A DNA stretch of 64,000 nucleotides. Origin: Halorarius litoreus. GTDB lineage: Archaea > Halobacteriota > Halobacteria > Halobacteriales > Haloarculaceae. A program made the translations under genes and the position numbers. The stretch spans positions 3,844,001-3,908,000 of the forward strand of contig NZ_CP101454.1 of the NCBI RefSeq assembly GCF_024362405.1, written 5' to 3'. The notes beneath the pieces were generated by a model. It did not search any database and was not told where the DNA came from. It saw only the letters and a program-made list of their open reading frames with translations. Below are positions 8,942-16,821 of this stretch, one piece after another (the first letter of the stretch is position 1; every line of letters starts with the position of its first letter).

Positions 8942-9424
8942 ATGCACGAACTCCACACCAGTATCGACATCGACGCGCCGCCCGAGGTGGTCTGGCGCGT
9001 CCTTACCGACTTCGCTTCGTACCCCGAGTGGAACGACTACACCCGAATCGAGGGCGAGGCCGTCGAGGGGACGACGCTCCGGGTCTCGCCGGGGCCCGAG
9101 GCTGGCCGGTCGCCCACGTTCACCCCCGAGGTTCGCCGGACGGTGCCGAACCGCGAACTCCGCTGGCTCGGCCACCTCTTCGTCCGCGGGCTGTTCGACG
9201 GCGAACACCGCTTCGAGATCGACCCACTCGACGACGGCGGCACGCGGTTCGTCCAGTCCGAGCAGTTCTCCGGGGTCCTCGTCCGCCCGATACTCTGGCT
9301 CGTGGGTGGCGACACGGAGGCTAACTTCGAGGGAGTCAACCGGGCGCTGAAGGCGCGAGCGGAGTCGCTGGCAGCCGACGGCGACGACACGGCCGACGAC
9401 GAGCCGACGCAAGCGGCCGCCTGA
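8942..9424 (+). CDS. SRPBCC (START-like) domain protein
   Basis: A 160-residue protein with the opening HTSIDIDAPPEVVWRVLTDF and YPEWNDYTRIEGEA, which marks the polyketide cyclase/START-like lipid-binding fold. The last 30 residues are an acidic tail. The ATG at 8942 was taken because the domain begins immediately after it; a frame extension upstream is basic and lacks similarity to the fold. It is monocistronic by spacing. Such proteins bind hydrophobic ligands, but the ligand here is unknown. Confidence 0.8.
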   Translation: MHELHTSIDIDAPPEVVWRVLTDFASYPEWNDYTRIEGEAVEGTTLRVSPGPEAGRSPTFTPEVRRTVPNRELRWLGHLFVRGLFDGEHRFEIDPLDDGGTRFVQSEQFSGVLVRPILWLVGGDTEANFEGVNRALKARAESLAADGDDTADDEPTQAAA

Positions 9425-9549
9425 CCCGAGCCAACGGACACGAAAGCACGGCTTACCGCCCGCACTGGTCGTGGAGGCACTGATTACTGGCCGCCGACCG
9501 TCGATACTGACTGTGTAACAAAGCGAGGGGACGGCGGACTGACTCGCGT

Positions 9550-9984
9550 ATGGCACGAAACCCATTCGACGAGTTGAGCGCCCTGTTCGAGCGGATGAGC
9601 GAGCAGTTCGAGGACACCGCGGAGACGTGGCCGCAGGGGCTCTCCGACTGGTCGACGACCGCCGCCCCGAGTCTCGACCTCGTTGAACACGACGACGAGT
9701 ATCTCGTCACCGTCGACCTCCCGGGCTACGAGAAGGGAGACGTGACCGTCCGCGTTACGGACCAAACGCTCTACATCGACGCGGAGCACGACACCGCCGA
9801 CGAACAAGAGGACGAACACTACCTCCGACGTGAGCGGAGCCACCGGTCGGCCCGCCGGCAGGTGAAACTGCCCGACGTGGTCGACCCCGACGCCGTCACG
9901 GCGACGATGAAGCACGGCGTGTTGACGGTGACCGTGCCGAAAGCCGAGCCAGCCTCGACCGGCCACCGCATCGCCGTCGAGTAG
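9550..9984 (+). CDS. Hsp20/alpha-crystallin family small heat-shock protein
   Basis: A 144-residue chaperone. After a 40-residue N-terminal arm, the alpha-crystallin domain runs from LVEHDDEYLVTVDLPGYEKG to MKHGVLTVTVPKAEP. The C-terminus ends HRIAVE, which contains an I-x-V motif of the kind that docks between subunits in oligomers. It stands alone, 125 bases after the SRPBCC gene. It is expected to hold unfolded proteins in the cytoplasm under stress. Confidence 0.9.
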   Translation: MARNPFDELSALFERMSEQFEDTAETWPQGLSDWSTTAAPSLDLVEHDDEYLVTVDLPGYEKGDVTVRVTDQTLYIDAEHDTADEQEDEHYLRRERSHRSARRQVKLPDVVDPDAVTATMKHGVLTVTVPKAEPASTGHRIAVE

Positions 9985-10051
9985 CCACGGTTCTCGGACG
10001 CCGGCGCACACTCGCCGGAACGTTTTGGTGCCGGCCCTCGAACGCCCGGCG

Positions 10052-11473
10052 ATGAGCGAACCGTTCGTCGTCGTCGGTGGAGACGCCGCGGGGCTGAGTG
10101 CTGCGAGCAAGTGCAAACGCGAGCAGCCGGACCGCGAGGTGATCGTCTTCGAGCGGGGGCGATGGGTGTCGTACGCCCACTGCGGGATGCCGTACTACAT
10201 CGAAGGGAAAGTCGACACCCTCGGCGACCTCACCTCGCTGACGCCCGAGGAGATTGCCGACCGTGGCATCGACCTCCGCCGGGAACACGAGGTCGTCGGC
10301 CTCGACCCCGACGCGAAGACGGTGACCGTCGAGGGACCCGACGGCACGTTCGAGCAAGCGTACGGCGACCTGCTGCTCGGGACGGGCGCTCGGGCGCTCA
10401 CCGGGCCGTTCGACGGCCTCGACCTCGACGGCGCGTTCACCCTCCACCACATGGACTCGGCGGCGGCCATCCGGGCGTACCTCGCGTCACCCGAGGACCC
10501 CGCGGTCGTGCGAGACGAGCGGGTCGACGCCGACCTCGTGGCCCACTACACCGACCTCGAACCCCCCGAGCGAGCCGCCATCGTCGGTGGCGGGTACGTC
10601 GGCGTCGAGATGGCCGAGGCGCTCTCGGCCCATGGGCTGGACATCCACCTGTTCCAGCGACCCGACCAGCTCCTCCCACCGTTCGGCGACGCCGTCGGCG
10701 AGGCAGTGGCCGAGGAACTCGACCGACAGGGTGTCGACGTACACACCGCGACCGAGGTCGATGCCATCGAGGGAGACGACCGAGTGGAGCGCGTCCGCTA
10801 CGGGGAGGAGTCGGTCGACGTGGGCCTCGTGGTCGTCGGCGTCGGCATCCGGCCGAACGTCGAGTTCGCCGCCGAGGCGGGCGTCGACCTCGGGGAGTCG
10901 GGGGCAATCGCCACCGACGAGTACGGCCGGACGAACCGCGAGTCGGTGTACGCGGCCGGTGACTGTGCCGAGGACCGGCACGCAGTCACAGGCGAGCCAG
11001 CGTGGGTCCCGCTCGGCCTCACAGCGAACCGTGCAGGGCGAGCCATCGGCCAGACCGTGGCGGGCGAGCCCACGCCGACGGGTGATATCGCGGGGACGGC
11101 CGTCGTCAAGGCGTTCGACCTCGGCGCCGGTCGCGCCGGCATCGTGGACGAAGCGCGGGCCCGCGACGCCGGCTTCGACCCCGTCTCGCGGACCATCGAG
11201 GGCTCGTCGCGCTCCGGCTACTATCCCGGCGCGGCCGAGATGACCGTGACGATGACCGCCGACCGTGAGACAGGACAGGTCCTCGGGGCCGCAGTCGTCG
11301 GGGCAGACCGGGCCGCAAAGCGCATCGACACCGTGGCGACGGCGCTGGACGCGGGGCTCACGGTCGATGAACTGGAACGGCTCGACCTCGGCTACGCACC
11401 GCCGTTCAGCCCGGTGTGGGACCCGGTACTCGTCGCGGCGAAGGTGCTCGGCGGGGCAGTCGACGCTGAGTGA
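10052..11473 (+). CDS. FAD-dependent pyridine nucleotide-disulfide oxidoreductase, CoA-disulfide reductase/NADH oxidase-like
   Basis: A 473-residue flavoenzyme. FAD motif VVGGDAAGLSAASKCKRE at the N-terminus; single redox cysteine in YAHCGMPYYIEG near residue 45, as in CoA disulfide reductases and NADH oxidases rather than a CxxxxC pair. The NAD(P)H motif is AIVGGGYVGVEMAEAL, the second FAD contact is VYAAGDCAED, and a C-terminal dimerisation domain follows. The ATG at 10052 sits 27 bases after a TATA-like ACGTTTTGGT, supporting a leaderless start. Likely role is thiol or oxygen redox balance; the substrate is not certain. Confidence 0.85.
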   Translation: MSEPFVVVGGDAAGLSAASKCKREQPDREVIVFERGRWVSYAHCGMPYYIEGKVDTLGDLTSLTPEEIADRGIDLRREHEVVGLDPDAKTVTVEGPDGTFEQAYGDLLLGTGARALTGPFDGLDLDGAFTLHHMDSAAAIRAYLASPEDPAVVRDERVDADLVAHYTDLEPPERAAIVGGGYVGVEMAEALSAHGLDIHLFQRPDQLLPPFGDAVGEAVAEELDRQGVDVHTATEVDAIEGDDRVERVRYGEESVDVGLVVVGVGIRPNVEFAAEAGVDLGESGAIATDEYGRTNRESVYAAGDCAEDRHAVTGEPAWVPLGLTANRAGRAIGQTVAGEPTPTGDIAGTAVVKAFDLGAGRAGIVDEARARDAGFDPVSRTIEGSSRSGYYPGAAEMTVTMTADRETGQVLGAAVVGADRAAKRIDTVATALDAGLTVDELERLDLGYAPPFSPVWDPVLVAAKVLGGAVDAE

Positions 11474-11488
11474 GCGCGGGCCGGAGAC

Positions 11489-12400
11489 TCACTCGACTGG
11501 CGTCGCCTCGACCACGGCGAGCGACTCGTCGACGACCACGCGGAGCCGGTCGTCCTCGACCGCGACGGCGACGCGGAGCGGCTCGTCCGTGACGAGCGTC
11601 GTGTCCTCGCCCATCGCCCACGGCAGCTCCCAGTACGGCACCGCGGAGACATCGACGCCGTTGTCGCGGTAGAACGCACCGACGACCGGCGCGTCGAGCA
11701 GACACATCCCGACGGCCGCCCGCAGCGCGGTGTCACACTGCGTGTAGGTGTGTTCGACCCCGAACTCCGGGGGGATGCTGCACTCGTCGGCCGTACCCTC
11801 GCCGACGCCGACGAGGAAGGAGGGGTCGAACTGCGTCTCCATCCGCCCGCTACAGGCGGGACAGACGCCGTCGACCGTCAGCGCGTAGTCGTGGCGGACG
11901 CGGCGGTCGTACGCGGCGAGCAGTTCCTCCGGCGAGCGGTCGCGTAGCCCGCTCGCGGGGAACGGAAGCCGGCTGTGGAGTCGGCCACAGTCGCCACACT
12001 CGATGTGGACCAGCTCCTCGGTGTAGCTGGCCTGCAGCCCGCCGCCACAGTCGACGTACGCCCCGCCCGTCTCGAACGCGTCGAGCGTCGGGTCCTCGGT
12101 GAACGTCCCGATGACGACCGCGCGGACCATCTCCCGGCCGGCGAACCGGAGGTCGTACCCCTCGTCGGTCTTCCGGACGAACCGGCCGGTGAGCTGGCGG
12201 AGGTGGTAGTTGAACTGCGCGCTGTCCTCGATACCGACCGTCCGCCGGAGGTCGGTGAACGACACCGGCCGCTCCTCGGCGTCCCACAGCGCCCGGAGGA
12301 TGGCGAGTCGCGTCTCGTTGCCGACGGCGGCGAACACCTCGGCTGCGGCGGGCGTCGATGCGACGTCGCCCGGAACGTCGGTGCCCGTCGAGTCAGTCAT
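11489..12400 (-). CDS. ArsR-like winged-helix regulator with zinc-ribbon C-terminus (paralogue)
   Basis: A 303-residue protein with the same plan as the regulator at 785-1747: winged helix with VGNETRLAILRALW and FNYHLRQLTGRFV, then a cysteine pair (HIECGDCGRLHSR) and another CPACSG. The final segment, DRLRVVVDESLAVVEAT, matches the ends of its two relatives. The ATG at 12400 begins just before the domain; an upstream in-frame extension is arginine-rich and unlikely. It is convergent with the flavoprotein at 10052-11473 and divergent to the BtpA gene. Confidence 0.8.
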   Translation of the reverse strand: MTDSTGTDVPGDVASTPAAAEVFAAVGNETRLAILRALWDAEERPVSFTDLRRTVGIEDSAQFNYHLRQLTGRFVRKTDEGYDLRFAGREMVRAVVIGTFTEDPTLDAFETGGAYVDCGGGLQASYTEELVHIECGDCGRLHSRLPFPASGLRDRSPEELLAAYDRRVRHDYALTVDGVCPACSGRMETQFDPSFLVGVGEGTADECSIPPEFGVEHTYTQCDTALRAAVGMCLLDAPVVGAFYRDNGVDVSAVPYWELPWAMGEDTTLVTDEPLRVAVAVEDDRLRVVVDESLAVVEATPVE

Positions 12401-12480
12401 GCTAGCACGACGCGAGCGGGGAGTAAAACGTTGCCGCGGCCGACCCCCCAGTTCTTGTGACCCCGCCTCCGACACCGGGT

Positions 12481-13251
12481 ATGGAGTTCACCGTCGCAGG
12501 GATGGTCCACCTCCCGCCGCTCCCCGGCGCGCCGGGGTTCGACGGCGACCGGGCCGCCCTCCGGACCCGCGCGCTCGCCGACGCCGAGACGCTCGTCGCG
12601 GGGGGCGTCGACGCGCTCGTGATCGAGAACTTCGGCGACGCCCCGTTCTACCCGGACTCAGTTCCGAAACACGTCGTCGCGGACATGACCGCGCTCGTCG
12701 GCGCCGTCACCGACGCCGTGGACGTGCCGGTCGGCGTCAACGTCCTCCGCAACGACGCCGCGGCCGCTGTCTCCATCGCCGCCGCCACCGGCGCCGCGTT
12801 CGTCCGCGTGAACGTCCACACCGGCGTGCGACTGACCGATCAGGGTATCGTCGAGGGGCAGGCACACGAGACGCTCCGGCTCCGCGACCGCCTCGACGCC
12901 GACGTCGACATCCTCGCGGACGTGGCCGTCAAACACTCCGCGCCACTCGCCGTGCGACCGCTCACCGAGGAGGCCCGCGAGACACTGGAGCGGGGCCGTG
13001 CGGACGGACTGGTCGTCTCGGGGGCGGGCACCGGCGAGCGAACCGACCGCTCGGCACTCGAACGGGTGGCTCCCGTCTGTGCTGCCGCGGACGCGCCGCT
13101 CGTCGTCGGGAGCGGCGTGACGCCGGAGACCGTCGCCGAAAGTCTCGACGTGGCCGACGCGGTCATCGTCGGGACGGCGTTCAAACGCGGCGGCGAGGTG
13201 ACGAACCCGGTCGCGGAATCCCGGGTGCGGGAACTGGTCGAGCGCATCTGA
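12481..13251 (+). CDS. BtpA/SgcQ family protein
   Basis: A 256-residue TIM-barrel-like protein. Recognisable stretches are MVHLPPLPGAP near the start, VIENFGDAPFYPD, VGVNVLRNDAAAAVSIA and VGSGVTPETV, all typical of the BtpA family. In cyanobacteria BtpA affects photosystem I stability; its archaeal role is not known and may be enzymatic. An in-frame start eight codons upstream exists, but the domain begins at the ATG at 12481. Confidence 0.85.
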   Translation: MEFTVAGMVHLPPLPGAPGFDGDRAALRTRALADAETLVAGGVDALVIENFGDAPFYPDSVPKHVVADMTALVGAVTDAVDVPVGVNVLRNDAAAAVSIAAATGAAFVRVNVHTGVRLTDQGIVEGQAHETLRLRDRLDADVDILADVAVKHSAPLAVRPLTEEARETLERGRADGLVVSGAGTGERTDRSALERVAPVCAAADAPLVVGSGVTPETVAESLDVADAVIVGTAFKRGGEVTNPVAESRVRELVERI

Positions 13252-13292
13252 GGGCCACAACGCTTTATCGGTTCGGCGGAGTCCACTCCCCC

Positions 13293-13652
13293 ATGGCGCT
13301 CACGGACAACCTCGTCGTCCTGCTTGTCAGCCTGTTCATCGGCGGCATCGGCATCTACGTCGGTGCGGCGCTGCTGGCGAAGTCGCGCGACTACGGCCAC
13401 GCCGTCGTCACCGCCGGCATCGGGGCCATCGTCTGGGCGGTCGTCGGCGGGCTGGTGGGCGGGATCCCCCTCATCGGACCGGTGCTGACGTTCCTCGCGT
13501 ACCTGCTGGTCATCAAGTGGCGCTACCGGACGGGCTGGCTCACCGCCGGCGGTATCGCGCTGATTGCGTGGATCGCCGCGCTCGTCGTGCTCAGCATCCT
13601 CGCGAGCGCCGGCTACGCCGACTTCTCGGCGATTGGCATCCCGAACGTCTGA
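13293..13652 (+). CDS. Small four-helix membrane protein, unknown function
   Basis: A 119-residue, almost wholly hydrophobic protein with about four membrane segments and a conserved-looking YGHAVVTAGIGAIVWAVVGG segment. A TATA-like GCTTTATCG (13262-13270) lies 27 bases before the ATG, so the transcript is probably leaderless. It ends two bases before the convergent dehydrogenase gene stop. The family looks haloarchaeal; I do not know its role. Confidence 0.75.
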   Translation: MALTDNLVVLLVSLFIGGIGIYVGAALLAKSRDYGHAVVTAGIGAIVWAVVGGLVGGIPLIGPVLTFLAYLLVIKWRYRTGWLTAGGIALIAWIAALVVLSILASAGYADFSAIGIPNV

Positions 13653-13654
13653 GG

Positions 13655-14779
13655 TTAGAACAGCTCTTCGCGAACCAGTTCGGAGGCGTTCGTCACGGCC
13701 CCCACCGACGAGAGGTGTGCCGCCCCGATCGACGCCTTCGCCGCGCGGGCTGCGCTCCCGCGGAGGATTTTCGGGCCGACCTGCGCGACTGCACCGTCAC
13801 CGACCGACACGACCCAGCCCCGCGACTCGAAGGTGTAGCGGTCGAGTTTCGGGAGAAAACCCTCGGGGTCGTCGCGGTCGTGGGCGACCAGTCGCGCGAT
13901 GTTCCGCGCGGCGACGCCAGCCTCCCGAGTCGCCGCCTGTGCGGTCGCCGGAACCGCTTCGCCGTCACCGTCGACCACCTTCGCCGCGTCGCCGACGACG
14001 AACGTCCCGTTCTCGACGCGGAGGTCGGCCCGCGTCGGTGTCCGCTCGCCGCCGAGCGATGCGGGGCCGGTGATGCCGCCGGTCCAGACGAACCCGTCGT
14101 ATTCGAGTCGCTCGCCGGAGCCGAGGTCGATGGCGTCGGCGTCGGCCCCCGTGACCGAGGTTCCCGTCCGGACGGTCACCTCGCGGGCCTCCAGTTCCTC
14201 GTGGACGGCCGACTGGAACGCCCGGCCGAACCCCGGGGCAACCTCGTCGAACTGTTCGAGCAGGACGACGTCGGTGTCGAACCCCTCGGCGTCGGCGGTC
14301 GCCGCGAGTTCGCCCGCGACCTGTACCCCGGAGAGTCCGGCACCCCCGACGACGACGGTGCCGCCCTCGTTCGCGAGGAACTGTGAGCGGATCTCGCCGG
14401 CGTGTTCGACCCGTTTGAGCGGCGTGGCGTGTTCCGCGACGCCCGACAGTCCGTAGTAGGCGGGCTGGGCGCCGAGACAGACCGCGGCATAGTCGTACTC
14501 GATTGTGTCGCCGCTCGCGAGGTCGACAGTGCCCGTGGCGGTATCGACCGCTTCGACCCGGTCGGTCACGACCGTCGCGCGGTCGACCACGTCCGCCAGC
14601 GGCACCTGAATGACGTCCGCGAGGTCGGGGTACCGGACGAGTCGGTGGAGTTCGTGCTGGACGAGATGGTAGTCGTCCTCGTCGACGAGCGTGAGTTCGA
14701 CGTCCTCGGGCAGCGCGCGCTCCAGTCGGCGAACGGCCGTCAGCCCTGCGTACCCCGCGCCGAGTACGGCGACGTGCAT
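13655..14779 (-). CDS. NDH-2-like FAD-dependent NADH dehydrogenase
   Basis: A 374-residue flavoprotein. It begins HVAVLGAGYAGLTAVRRLER (FAD motif), has DDYHLVQHELHRLVRYPDLA as in type II NADH dehydrogenases, VVVGGAGLSGVQVAGELAA as the NADH-binding motif, and TFVVGDAAKVVDGDG as the second FAD contact. Such enzymes oxidise NADH and reduce quinone at the membrane face without pumping, which is relevant because the Nuo complex in this window lacks the NADH-oxidising module. Start at 14779 is set by the FAD motif; an upstream frame extension is basic and not part of the fold. Confidence 0.85.
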   Translation of the reverse strand: MHVAVLGAGYAGLTAVRRLERALPEDVELTLVDEDDYHLVQHELHRLVRYPDLADVIQVPLADVVDRATVVTDRVEAVDTATGTVDLASGDTIEYDYAAVCLGAQPAYYGLSGVAEHATPLKRVEHAGEIRSQFLANEGGTVVVGGAGLSGVQVAGELAATADAEGFDTDVVLLEQFDEVAPGFGRAFQSAVHEELEAREVTVRTGTSVTGADADAIDLGSGERLEYDGFVWTGGITGPASLGGERTPTRADLRVENGTFVVGDAAKVVDGDGEAVPATAQAATREAGVAARNIARLVAHDRDDPEGFLPKLDRYTFESRGWVVSVGDGAVAQVGPKILRGSAARAAKASIGAAHLSSVGAVTNASELVREELF

Positions 14780-14885
14780 GGTCGTGATAGGGACGGACGG
14801 CGTTTGAGTCCTCGGAAGGCGGAGGGGCTGGCTGCCGAGCCGTCGCGCGAGCGATTGGTCGAGTCGTGCGAGGTGTAACTCGCGG

Positions 14886-15854
14886 TTAGAAAAGCGCCTC
14901 CGTCTCGTCCAAGACCTGTGCGGGGCCGCCGACCTCCCAGACGCGCGTGGGGACGATATCGGAGATGGCGTCCTCGACGCGGTCGACGTGGTCGACGGTG
15001 GTATTGACGTACACCGACGCGCCCGTGTCCGTCGAGTAGTAGGCTGGAATCCCGTCCTCGCGGAGGGCACGAACCGTCTCGAACACTTCGAGGGTTTCGG
15101 GCTGCCAGTAGACCCACGCGGCCGGCCCGGTCATCGTCGTCGCGGCGAGCGACAGCGAGTCCTTCTCCGCGAGGTCGAACGCAGCGTCGAAGTCCCCCAC
15201 GCGGAGGGCCTCTCGCATATCAGAGATCTGCTGGTGGATGTGCGCGAGCCGCGCCTGGAACATGTGGGAGTCCTCGGCTTCCGCGTGGGCCTGTTCGGTG
15301 TGTTTGAACGCCGGGACCTCCGCGGCGACGATGCGGAGGTCCTCTTCGAGCGAGGTCTCGATGCGGTGGGAGCGGCAGTCCTCGTCGTTCATCCCGGCGT
15401 CGAGCTGGGAGAACGCGCCCGTGACCGCACGCGCCGCCGAGGACGAGCCACGGCGGGCGACCGCCGACATCTCCGGGTGGGTCAGGTCGAGGTCGGCAGC
15501 TTCACAGAGCGCGACCGCCGCGGCGGCGAACCCCGACGACGAGGAGCCGAAGCCGATGTTCGTCGGGAAGTCGTTCTCGGACTCGAACCGGACGTGGTGG
15601 TCGACGCCCGCGAGCTCGCGGACGTGGTCGATGACCTGCACGACGCGCTCGCGGCCGCGGCCCTCGACGGGCTCGCCGTCGATGACCAGTTCGTCCGCCG
15701 CGAGGTCGGGGTCGAACTCGGCGGTCGTCTTCGAGTGCGACGGTGCGGTACAGACGCTGATGGAGTCGTGGTAGGGGAATCGCAGTTCCGAATCGCGCAT
15801 CCCGTGGTACTTCACGAGCCCCTGGATGGGGTGGGCTTTCGCGGTCGCCTTCAT
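14886..15854 (-). CDS. mvaD: Phosphomevalonate decarboxylase
   Basis: A 322-residue GHMP-fold enzyme. It contains VKYHGMRDSELRFPYHDSIS, the glycine/serine-rich phosphate-binding loop FPTNIGFGSSSSGFAAAAVA, and GSSSAARAVTGAFSQLDAGM. This matches the haloarchaeal enzyme known from Haloferax volcanii, which decarboxylates mevalonate 5-phosphate to isopentenyl phosphate in the alternative archaeal mevalonate route to lipids. Start at 15854 is the ATG beginning MKATAKAHPIQG; the upstream extension is unlike the family. It is monocistronic. Confidence 0.88.
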   Translation of the reverse strand: MKATAKAHPIQGLVKYHGMRDSELRFPYHDSISVCTAPSHSKTTAEFDPDLAADELVIDGEPVEGRGRERVVQVIDHVRELAGVDHHVRFESENDFPTNIGFGSSSSGFAAAAVALCEAADLDLTHPEMSAVARRGSSSAARAVTGAFSQLDAGMNDEDCRSHRIETSLEEDLRIVAAEVPAFKHTEQAHAEAEDSHMFQARLAHIHQQISDMREALRVGDFDAAFDLAEKDSLSLAATTMTGPAAWVYWQPETLEVFETVRALREDGIPAYYSTDTGASVYVNTTVDHVDRVEDAISDIVPTRVWEVGGPAQVLDETEALF

Positions 15855-15942
15855 ACTCGGAGGCCGTCCGTGGAGCCGATAAACCCCTCGGAGCGGGCCG
15901 ACACCGACGGGTCTTTGGCCGGCGAACCCTAACCGCCGACCA

Positions 15943-16365
15943 ATGACAGAGGACGCCGACGCACCGGCCGTGAGTACGGCCGACAAGGCCAGCCCGTGGC
16001 CGCTGTTCGTCGCACTCGGACTGGCGGTGGGCGAAGTGGGGGTGTTCATGGGACTGTACCCGGTGGCGGTCGCCGGCCTGCTGTTGTTCGTCGGGAGCGT
16101 CGCCGGCATCGTGACCGAGGCGGGCTACGCCGAGCGCCCGTGGAAACTGCTCGGCGGGCTCGGCGGGCTCCTCGTCGTCGTCGGAATCTGGGTCGTCTCG
16201 ACGCAGATCGACGCCGGGACCGCGGCCGCGTGGATGGGCGCGCTCGACGCACCGGGCACCATCGTCCTGCGAGGGTTCTCCATCGCGGCGGCAGGCGTCA
16301 TCGCGCTCGTCGCCAGCGGGGCGTTCGCCGTGGTCGAGCCGGACCTCGCGACCGCGAACCAGTAA
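15943..16365 (+). CDS. Membrane protein of the cytochrome oxidase gene cluster
   Basis: A 140-residue protein with a 20-residue acidic start and four hydrophobic segments (FVALGLAVGEVGVFMGLYPV and others). Similar small proteins of unknown function (DUF7541-like, name tentative) sit next to terminal-oxidase genes in haloarchaea. It is followed on the same strand by 16398-16691 and the oxidase subunit I gene, suggesting a role in oxidase assembly or structure (inference from context). Confidence 0.7.
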   Translation: MTEDADAPAVSTADKASPWPLFVALGLAVGEVGVFMGLYPVAVAGLLLFVGSVAGIVTEAGYAERPWKLLGGLGGLLVVVGIWVVSTQIDAGTAAAWMGALDAPGTIVLRGFSIAAAGVIALVASGAFAVVEPDLATANQ

Positions 16366-16397
16366 CCTCTTACCGACCGTATCCAAACTCACCACCA

Positions 16398-16691
16398 ATG
16401 TCATCGCGCACGTTCGACCGGGAGACGCTCCTGGACCTCACCGTGAACATGATTCCGCTCGGAATCATGCTCTTCTTCGTCGGTGTGTTCGTCGTCCTGA
16501 ACCCGTTCGGCTCGGACCCCGTGGCGACCGCGCTCCAGATGTCCATCATGATCGTGATGCTCGTCGCGCTCACCGCGCTGACGTACTACTCGGGGAAAGC
16601 CATCTCCGAGGCAGAAGACGAACTCGAAGGGGAGGCGGCTGAACACGCCGAGTCGTCGGCGACCGAGGAGCCGACCGCAGCGGCCGAGTAA
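16398..16691 (+). CDS. Two-helix membrane protein of the oxidase cluster (DUF6684-like)
   Basis: A 97-residue protein beginning SSRTFDRETLLDLTVNMIPL, with two membrane helices and a charged tail rich in Glu and Ala. This N-terminus is typical of a small haloarchaeal family found beside cytochrome oxidase subunit I. A TATA-like CTCTTACCG lies about 24 bases upstream of the ATG. Function unknown; likely an accessory of the oxidase. Confidence 0.75.
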   Translation: MSSRTFDRETLLDLTVNMIPLGIMLFFVGVFVVLNPFGSDPVATALQMSIMIVMLVALTALTYYSGKAISEAEDELEGEAAEHAESSATEEPTAAAE

Positions 16692-16821
16692 ACACGGCCG
16701 GAGTTTTCTCGCGTGAACTGGCTGCGAGCGGTGCGACACGTTCGGTAGAAGGCGGCATGATTCGCCGCCGAATCGGACCGGGAACACAACCTTTCTAACC
16801 CACCAGTCCTCAGTGCGAACC

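Noticed and set aside
12210-13292. Long upstream extension of the small membrane protein at 13293
   Set aside because: The extension is arginine-rich and overlaps the BtpA gene in another frame; a TATA-like box at 13262-13270 supports the short start.
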